DNA of 64,000 bases, taken from contig NC_080673.1 of the NCBI RefSeq assembly GCF_030445035.2, positions 156,360,216 to 156,424,215 of the forward strand, read 5' to 3'. The translations under genes were made by a program, and so were the position numbers. Every line of letters starts with the position of its first letter. Position 1 is the stretch's first letter. Source of the stretch: Dasypus novemcinctus. Its lineage: Eukaryota > Chordata > Mammalia > Cingulata > Dasypodidae. This document shows, piece by piece, positions 59,301-64,000 of this stretch. A model generated the notes under the pieces. The model was not told the origin of the DNA. It made no database searches and was given only the letters and a program-made list of their open reading frames with translations.

Positions 59301-60715
59301 GGGTAAGGCAGCACAAAGGTTTTGTTCAAAAGTAAGTTTTTGTTTTATATGCTTCCAACATTGTCTCTATTTAAAAAATAACATCTTTATGGGAAGCAGA
59401 TGTGATTCAAGTGATTGAGCTCCTGCCTACCATACAGGATGTCTGTAGTTTGGTTCCTGGTGCCTCCTAAAGACCACAGCGAGCTGGCGCAGCAATGTGA
59501 CACCATAAGAGACATGGGGAAAAAAGCATGATGAAAGATATAACAAAGCAGGGAATGGAGGTGGCTCAAGCTATTAGGCTCCTTCCTCCCATATCAGAGA
59601 TCCCAGGTTCAGTTCCTGGTGCCTCCTAAAAGAAAGAAGAAAGACGAAACAGACATAGCAAGTGTAAACAACGAGGGAGTAGGGAGAAATAAATAAATAT
59701 ATAAAATCTTTTTTAAAAAATCTTTATGTATAAAGTCTCAAGTCAGAAATCAAAAGATGATTATAAACTAACATTTCACATTGATAAAAATGTAAGAATT
59801 GAAATCACGAGCTTCTTTCAGAGACTTGGCTTCAAATCCAGACAACTGTGCAACACTAAAGAAATCATTTAACATCTCTAAACCTCAATTTCTCCATCTG
59901 TAAAATGAGGATAATAGTTAACTTTTTGGAATGTTTTCACATAATCCATGCACATTCAGAATCCCTCCTTTAGCAACCACCACACATGCCAAAATTTGCA
60001 CATTTGATCTATACTGAGTCATAATGTCAGCTACTAAACTCAAATTATGTTGACTAGAAAATTTAACTTACATCTAAACCAGAAGCTTTCATCATTGCAT
60101 TCTGCAAAGACCCTTCTTTCTTCCTCTGTTGGAATATAATCAGCCCCTATATCTTTTTACCAAGGAAAATTGGAAAATATTAAAACACCCATATAAAAAA
60201 AGTTAGGCTAAAAAATACTACTCTGTTTTTTTATTAGAGAGGTGGGTTTACAGAAAAATCACACAGAAAGTACAGAGTACATACATATGCCCCTCATACA
60301 CAGTTTTGCCTATTAAAACTTTGCATTAGTGTAGCTTACTCTAAATATTAAGAAAACACACCCAATTTTTCTATCAAATAAAGAAACAACTGGTTTGTAA
60401 ACTTTTAACAATCTGTGATTTCAAACAGAAGCTAGTACTACTATCTGCTGGTAAGGACTGGCCACATAATGTGGGGCCCTTCATTCAAATTATCATTATG
60501 AATTTCAAAATGGCAACAACAGCATCATACAAGCTGGAGTCCTGTGTGACTTCAAAGATGTCACACCCATAAGGCCAGCCCTACTGCTACCATTACTCAA
60601 GGCAGTGAAAATTTATTTAGTACAAAGTGCTTCTAATTACAAATACTTGATAGTTACGGGGAATTGGTCTTGGAACTTCTGCATTTGGCTCTCGAAAATC
60701 AGCCCTCCCATTCAT
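41309..60715 (-). CDS. OCIAD1: OCIA domain-containing protein 1 (whole gene, spliced)
   Basis: Read on the minus strand, the coding exons are 60715-60658, 60152-60072, 54388-54335, 51364-51317, 50344-50209, 49266-49091, 45201-45049 and 41346-41309. All junctions are GT-AG and in phase, giving 247 residues against 245 remembered for human. The OCIA domain covers about residues 20-110: ECNDESFWFRSVPL at 37-50, hydrophobic segments near 48-65 and 77-95, and the KTCQEKF motif at 96-102. The C-terminal half is polar and low in complexity, rich in Ser, Pro, Lys and Glu, ending KYGDTWDE. From family knowledge, OCIAD1 (Asrij) sits in the mitochondrial inner membrane and endosomes, works with prohibitin in complex III assembly, and influences JAK/STAT signalling and stem-cell state. 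The gene looks intact. Confidence 0.97.
41565..41740 (-). repeat. MIR-type remnant
   Basis: GGTGAGAAAACAGGACTAGTA, ACTTGCCCAAAGTTCAAGCC and GAAATTTGAACACAGGTCTG are the reverse MIR core. It lies in OCIAD1 intron 8. Confidence 0.65.
42085..42432. repeat. hAT-Charlie-type DNA transposon remnant
   Basis: ATAATTTTTAAGAGTGTAAAG, AGGTCCCAAGACCAAAAAAT and TTTGAGTACCCC resemble the 3' end of a non-autonomous hAT element whose usual end is TTTGAGAACCACTG. It lies in OCIAD1 intron 8. Confidence 0.55.
42433..45048. other. OCIAD1 intron 8, AT-rich, unassigned
   Basis: Over 2.5 kb of AT-rich sequence with no gene and no repeat I can name with confidence. Old DNA-transposon sequence may lie at 42660-43500. 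Confidence 0.45.
45049..45201 (-). CDS. OCIAD1: OCIAD1 exon 8
   Basis: 153 bases between TTGTTTTAG and G/GTATGA encode EESPKRKNITYEELRNKNRE followed by SYEVTLTQKTDPSVRPMQER. This charged segment carries the conserved RKNITYEELR motif of OCIAD1. Confidence 0.95.
45202..47550. other. OCIAD1 intron 7, first part, mostly unassigned
   Basis: AT-rich intron. A MIR-like trace lies at 46555-46670 (TTGGGCAAATCACTGGTTTTC). Nothing else is named. Confidence 0.45.
47558..47705. repeat. MER5A-type hAT DNA transposon remnant
   Basis: CTGCACTGTCCAATACAATAA, GTAGCACATGTAGTTATTGAG and CACTTGAAATTCTGCCTATG match MER5A, and CCAGTGGCTACTTTATG approaches its other end. It lies in OCIAD1 intron 7. Confidence 0.75.
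48840..48962 (+). repeat. LINE-2 3' end remnant
   Basis: CTAAAGGACAAGAACTAGGTC, TTGTTCATCTTTATTTCTTCC and AAGAAATGTTGAAGTAAGAAT follow the L2 3' end. It lies in OCIAD1 intron 7. Confidence 0.65.
49091..49266 (-). CDS. OCIAD1: OCIAD1 exon 7 (polar C-terminal region)
   Basis: 176 bases between ATTTTTCAG and G/GTAGAA encode HYSQKSKYDSSVSGHSSF, then a Ser/Pro-rich stretch and MLPHYEPIPFSSSMNES. The sequence DNIEKEMLPHY has two residues more than the human DNIEMLPHY that I remember. This explains the total of 247 residues. Confidence 0.95.
50209..50344 (-). CDS. OCIAD1: OCIAD1 exon 6 (second membrane segment)
   Basis: 136 bases between ACAATAAG and GG/GTAGGC encode ACIMGYFAGKLSYVKTCQEK, then FKNLENSPLGEALRSGQARR and SSPPG. 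The codon across the upstream junction reads TTT (Phe81), where I recall Leu in human. Confidence 0.94.
51317..51364 (-). CDS. OCIAD1: OCIAD1 exon 5 (48 nt)
   Basis: Bounded by TATCTTTAG and T/GTATGT, this encodes GILSSHPKYGSIPKLI. It matches OCIAD2 exon 5 in length and phase, and P(K/R)(Y/F)GS(I/L)PK is conserved between the paralogues. Confidence 0.95.
51640..52650 (+). repeat. LINE-1 ORF2 remnant
   Basis: TAGATTCAATGCAATCCCAAT, AAAGGGCTAAGAATAGCCAAG, TGATCAAAACCACAAGAGAT and AACATCTTTGTGTCCTTGGAG run in L1 ORF2 order. About 1 kb from the region after the reverse transcriptase, no longer coding. It lies in OCIAD1 intron 4. Confidence 0.8.
52845..52935 (+). repeat. LINE-2 remnant
   Basis: CCACCCTTCAAAATCTACTTC and TTCCAAGAAATTTTCCTTGAT are a typical L2 3' region. 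It lies in OCIAD1 intron 4. Confidence 0.55.
53773..53794 (+). repeat. Poly-G tract (22 bases)
   Basis: An uninterrupted run of 22 G lies in OCIAD1 intron 4, followed by a purine-rich stretch. On the transcribed strand of OCIAD1 it reads as poly-C. It could fold as a G-quadruplex. Confidence 0.9.
53824..54105. repeat. hAT-type non-autonomous element remnant (MER20-like)
   Basis: GAGGCTTGTTAAAAAAATACA and CTCCCAGGTAACAGTGATGCT, ending near GACCACAT, are the two flanks of a MER20-type repeat, with diverged or inserted sequence in between. Confidence 0.5.
54335..54388 (-). CDS. OCIAD1: OCIAD1 exon 4 (54 nt, first membrane segment)
   Basis: Bounded by TCCTTTAG and G/GTAAAT, this encodes SVPLAATSMLITQGLISK. 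It is the same length and phase as OCIAD2 exon 4, and SMLxTQGL is shared. Confidence 0.96.
55187..56200 (+). mobile_element. Solo LTR, xenarthran-type ERV, containing a SINE
   Basis: Its ends (AGCAGTTTGATATT at the left; GGCTGACTAATACA at the right) match the reversed copy at 15751, as does the sequence between. Without the nested SINE it is about 636 bases, close to the 626 of the other copy. A clear target duplication was not found. A fossil without viral genes. Confidence 0.75.
55326..55689 (+). mobile_element. DAS SINE, long form, nested in the LTR
   Basis: The body (GCACAAGGAGTACCCTGCC) and tail are typical; the head is somewhat diverged. AAAAAATGATTAAG flanks both sides, at 55312 and 55690. 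Confidence 0.9.
56230..56675 (+). mobile_element. Second LTR fossil in the same LINE-1 tail
   Basis: 446 bases run from TGGTAGTTTGCAGATG to GGAAACTAAAACA, with TG...CA ends and an AAATAAATTCCCATTGTTTA polyadenylation region resembling the MaLR/ERVL style. The flanks GTGAC and GTGAT form a 5-base target duplication with one difference. Confidence 0.7.
56990..57810. other. OCIAD1 intron 3, unassigned
   Basis: AT-rich intron sequence with no named repeat or gene. Confidence 0.45.
57820..58263 (-). mobile_element. DAS SINE, variant with internal short repeats
   Basis: A reverse copy with the tail (AAAGATTTATTTCTCCCC) at left and the head (TCGCTTGAGCCATATATGC) at right. Between 58075 and 58190 it carries about six imperfect repeats of CAGGCCAGCACTC. 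TACTGTTAT flanks both sides. Confidence 0.88.
59391..59719 (+). mobile_element. DAS SINE dimer
   Basis: Heads at 59391 (GGGAAGCAGATGTGATTCAAG) and about 59552 (GGGAATGGAGGTGGCTCAAGC), then a single DAS tail. ATCTTTATG at both outer edges marks a single insertion. It lies in OCIAD1 intron 3. Confidence 0.82.
59815..59935 (+). repeat. MIR SINE remnant
   Basis: TTTAACATCTCTAAACCTCAA and TCTCCATCTGTAAAATGAGGA are the MIR 3' half. It lies close to OCIAD1 exon 3. Confidence 0.75.
60072..60152 (-). CDS. OCIAD1: OCIAD1 exon 3
   Basis: 81 bases between AAAAAG and donor T/GTAAGT encode HIGADYIPTEEERRVFAECN and then DESFWFR. This is the start of the OCIA domain. The acceptor has a weak pyrimidine tract, but the frame and protein match are unambiguous. 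Confidence 0.95.
60218..60345 (-). repeat. LINE-1 3' end remnant
   Basis: GTGGGTTTACAGAAAAATCAC and AAAACTTTGCATTAGTGTAG are the reverse of the L1 3' UTR. It lies in OCIAD1 intron 2. Confidence 0.7.
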
Positions 60716-60720
60716 CTTTC
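60658..60720 (-). CDS. OCIAD1: OCIAD1 exon 2 (start codon exon)
   Basis: The acceptor GATACAG precedes the exon at 60720, and the ATG is at 60715-60713. It encodes MNGRADFREPNAEVPRPIP, identical to the known OCIAD1 N-terminus, and ends CCCC/GTAACT. Five bases of 5' UTR precede the ATG. Confidence 0.96.
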
Positions 60721-61964
60721 CTGTATCAAAAAAAAAAAATTTACACTAAGTATTAGAGACCACCATCACATAGGTCAAACTAAGTCAAGAAAAGTTATGA
60801 CATAGTAAAAATACTGGTCTACATCACAACCAATCAACAAATAGTTACTAAGCACTATTACACCTGAAGTAGTTGATGTAAGAAAGTTACCTAAATGAAA
60901 AAGTCACAGCCCTGTAAATTAATTTGGAACTAATTATTCATATTAGGTCCTTCAAGTGAAATAGTATAATAGGTGCTTTGTAAGTATTTATCAACTAATT
61001 AATATCAAATTCAGATATAAAAGAATATTTTTAAAGTGGGCATGCTTTTCCTTCTGAAGCTGATTATGCATCTTTTCATAGATCTATGCCCAATGACTAG
61101 ATTAATTCCACAGAATAAAAGGAAAAATCTCTAAAATCATTTCTGGGCATACAGCTCCCAGAAAGCAGTCCTCCAAAATACTGGAATAACAAAAATGTCA
61201 TATCCTTCTCTGCAGTTTAAAAACTAACATCAAATTTTGTTTCCTCCCAATTTACTTTTCCCTCCTCAAAGATATTGAGAAAACATACAAGAGATTTTTA
61301 AATGTCCAGCATTTCAAGAATACTTTTCTTTTTTATCCATGCATCGTAAACTGACATACTAACAGATAATATAACTGTGTATTTTACTCAATATTTATAT
61401 AGAATCTTGATTATTCCCATTTTCCCGTTTTCATGAAAACGGAAAATGACAACTAAGACAGCAACTGGACTCTTCCATAATTCATTTATTCAAAAAGGCA
61501 TCCCTGCAGGCCAGCTATGAGCCATACTCTTAGCTCGGGAAAAAGAACAGAAAAGGCAAACTAAATTCACGTTTGGAGCCAGTGGAGTAAACTACATCTT
61601 AAAGCAACTCTGTAAAAACGAAACTCTTTTATTTTCTAAATCATAAAAACTATACCTGAAAGCAACTCTCAAAAAACGAAACCCTTTTATTTTCTAAATC
61701 ATAGCATCTGGAAGGACTCTGTTAAGGTCCTCTTAGACCAATGCCATTTTAATCACTTAATTAAAAAAAAAAAAGCTGAATTGAACCATTTCTAGCTTAT
61801 TACCGTCGATCCCCCTGCCCCGTCTCCCATCCCCCACCCACAACCCAGCGTCTCTAATCTCCCACCTGCCATTAGAGCCTAAGCAGCACCTTCCCCACCC
61901 TCCATTCCATCACGAATTTCTCCCTTCCACACCCCCAAACACACCCTTCGCCTCCCCGGGTCAC

Positions 61965-62540
61965 CTATACTCAGGAACCCGACACCCGAAGCGCGATCGG
62001 ACCACCCTCACAGGCAGAAAAATGGCGGAAGGTGGAGGGGTGGCGGTGGGGGAGGTGGTGGGTGGGTGGGGGGCAGAACCAGGCTCTGCGTCACCTCACC
62101 CACCTCCGGACGACAGCTGCGGGCCTCGGGGCAGAGGGCCTCAGCGATCCCGCACCAAAGACCCAGAGGCGACCGGAAAGTGGGTAGGAAGGGGCAAAAG
62201 CGCGCAGAAATTCGGAGGCGCCCAGGACCCCGACGAGGCAGGGGGCACCGAACGACTACGCGGCCCAGAAGTCACCCAGAAACGGGCTCAAAATGACCGC
62301 GACCCGGATGCGCTGTTGACCAATGGCAGGAAATGATGTCAAGCTTCTAGGCGGAGTCTAAAAGCAGACAGCCTCGGAACAGACGCAACCTTTGAGTCCG
62401 CGGCCCCTCTGTCCTCTGCTGGCTCCTCTCCCTTCCCACCCAGGTCACCGCGCTCACGAGCTCTACTGCGGCTGCGCGGGCGGTTCACACCCTTCCCCCA
62501 CCCCATCCCCGCAGCTGCGGATCGCCGAGTGATTTGGGGA
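61965..62540 (-). promoter_or_regulatory. OCIAD1: CpG island: OCIAD1 promoter and 5' untranslated exon
   Basis: This GC-rich, CpG-dense block lies 1.2 kb upstream of the OCIAD1 start exon and stands out from AT-rich surroundings. On the minus strand a good donor, GTATAG/GTGACC, puts the end of a non-coding exon 1 at 61965. Transcription probably starts somewhere in 62020-62350. No TATA box is obvious, as usual for CpG-island promoters. Confidence 0.8.
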
Positions 62541-62739
62541 TGTGGCGCGTCTCCTTTATCTTCCAGTTTACCCACTGGCAGGAACTTTTTGAAGCCCCCC
62601 TTTGTACCCTTATTCAGCGTTACTGGCTTTTCTTGTATTTTTCTTTCCAGACATTACATAATTGGGCATCTTATTATTTTAGCCTTTAGGCTAAGTAGTA
62701 TAAAGTAATTATGAAGCTTGCACCCTTGGTTACTCGTCA

Positions 62740-62875
62740 GCCACTGTTTTGGGCCTGGTTTCTGATTAGCTCCAGAACTTGGAGCACGGTATTTTACCTA
62801 TCTGAGCGTAAGGAGTATCTTACGTGAAAAATGGAAATACACCTACTTCATAGGGTTATTAGGATTAAAACAGCA
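62740..62875 (+). repeat. MIR SINE remnant
   Basis: GGAGCACGGTATTTTACCTAT and ACTTCATAGGGTTATTAGGAT are MIR 3' half motifs. Confidence 0.6.
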
Positions 62876-63098
62876 CATTTAAAGGGGGGGAGGGGCTTGA
62901 AATAAGGTGGGAGCCTACCACCCAATGGTTCTCTTTATGAATGGGAGAGCCCACACATTTCATTTGAATGTCAGGCTCAGGACTTCGCTTCAAAAGACAG
63001 TACTGCTACACCCAGCCAATAGCTCTTTATTTATTCATCTCACAGATATTGAGTGCCTACTACTGTTGTAGAATTTGAGAGCGGTTCAATTATTTGCG

Positions 63099-63490
63099 TG
63101 TAGAAAGGCCAGGACTTAGGAATGATTTTGACAAGGAAAAATGGTTTATTGATGGCCAGCCGGACTCGGGAGCTTTCTGTTGCAAACCTGAGACCCGAAC
63201 AAGGATTTTGAGTTGCTTTTATACGGAGGAAGGGCTAAATCATTCTTTGTTTCAGTACTCATTGGGTTTGAATTAGCATATATGTCTTCCACGCCCTAGG
63301 TAAGCTTTTAGCATGGACTTCATACATTCTAGAGAAGCTTTTAGCACATTTGGTTTGCATTTTCCCTGAATATTTAAAGTTTATAGAGTTTGCATTGATA
63401 AACTCTTTCTCTGGGACTGGAGTCGTTGCCATGGTCACTAAGGGCAGGACTGCAGCCTCTCACCATCCCACACCCACAAGTCAGGACAGA
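63099..63490 (-). mobile_element. LTR fossil upstream of OCIAD1, ERV1-like
   Basis: On the minus strand there is a TATAAAAG box (63223-63216), then R sequence, AATAAA at 63150-63145, and a U5 ending near 63099 with CTTTCTACA. That is a normal LTR order. No internal viral sequence follows it. Its outer end is approximate and no clear target duplication was found. Confidence 0.6.
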
Positions 63491-63599
63491 CAGCTTAGGT
63501 TAAGGTTATCTTTAAAGCGACAAAGAGCCTCCCACCCATAGCCCACATCACTATGAGCCAGGTACTGAAAGTTACTGGTGATTCAACAGTGAACAAACC

Positions 63600-63965
63600 A
63601 AGTCCTAACCCTTTCATCTTCTAAAACCCTCCCAGATTTCTCACGTCTTTCCTCAGCCCTCTTGGTACTATCTTCTGTTCTTTTCCACTGACTCTAGAGC
63701 AGCCCCAAATATGTCCTCCCATAGACATATTTAAGAGACAGCCTACAGTGGTCTGTCAAAAACGTAAATCTGACCCTGTCTTTTCTTCTCTAAGCCTTTT
63801 GATGGCTCACATCATGCACAAATTATAAGGCCTTTCATAGCTTCTTCAGCCTCACTTTCTTCAACTTTAGAGTCCACCAATATGAAATACACCCTGCAGG
63901 CCTTTTCACTCACGGTTCCCTGAACCCAAATGAGCACCACCTGTCACATTTCCCACTGTACGAAA
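63600..63965 (+). repeat. LINE-2 remnant
   Basis: AAATCTGACCCTGTCTTTTC, AAGGCCTTTCATAGCTTCTTC and CCTTTTCACTCACGGTTCCCT are in the order of the L2 3' region. It continues to near the window edge. Confidence 0.55.
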
Positions 63966-64000
63966 CCCTTCTCCCTACCTTTTCAACTCTATTGATATTT

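Noticed and set aside
62022-62336. Open frame of 104 codons on the + strand at the OCIAD1 CpG island
   Set aside because: It reads antisense to the OCIAD1 first exon and reflects GC-rich composition. No antisense gene is supported.

Overview
This window is mammalian nuclear DNA, most likely from an armadillo (Cingulata, probably Dasypus novemcinctus). The diagnosis rests on about 20 copies of a tRNA-headed SINE: an A-box-like TGGCCCAGTGG, a B-box-like GGTTCAAACCC, a GC-rich body and an AAATCTTTAAAA tail. This matches the armadillo DAS SINE family. A LINE-1 3' end that appears armadillo-type, and a repeated LTR family, support this.

Two protein genes are present and both look intact. They are paralogues lying tail to tail. 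OCIAD2 is on the + strand: CpG island and 5' exon near 6.1-6.7 kb, six coding exons from 8684 to 22267, and a 3' UTR that probably ends near 23.5 kb. OCIAD1 is on the - strand: CpG island near 62.0-62.5 kb, eight coding exons from 60715 down to 41309, and a 3' UTR that probably ends near 40.83 kb. I could read every coding exon with consensus splice sites, giving 154 and 247 residues. The two genes share a 54-nt exon followed by a 48-nt exon in identical phase, as expected for an inverted duplication. The convergent order matches human 4p11. Both proteins carry the OCIA domain, and family knowledge places both at the mitochondrial inner membrane in complex III assembly.

Layout: 1-6.1 kb is intergenic, with an LTR-like fossil, MIRs, DAS SINEs and a 5'-truncated LINE-1 with clear target-site duplications. 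6.1-23.5 kb is OCIAD2; its introns hold SINEs, L1 and L2 pieces, an MLT1-type LTR split by a solo LTR, and a second MaLR-like LTR. 23.5-40.8 kb is intergenic and mostly repeats; its most complex part (32.2-39.05 kb) is an old LINE-1 split by a younger, internally deleted LINE-1 that was itself hit by four SINE insertions. 40.8-62.5 kb is OCIAD1, with a LINE-1 in intron 4, a LINE-1 tail in intron 3 that two LTRs entered, and large AT-rich introns. 62.5-64 kb is upstream sequence with MIR and L2 pieces and an LTR in the same orientation as OCIAD1.

I saw no tRNA or rRNA gene, CRISPR array or third protein-coding gene. The notable material is genome archaeology (nested insertions, dimeric SINEs, SINE bodies with internal short repeats) and the OCIAD pair. 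I found no evidence for a new biochemical system.
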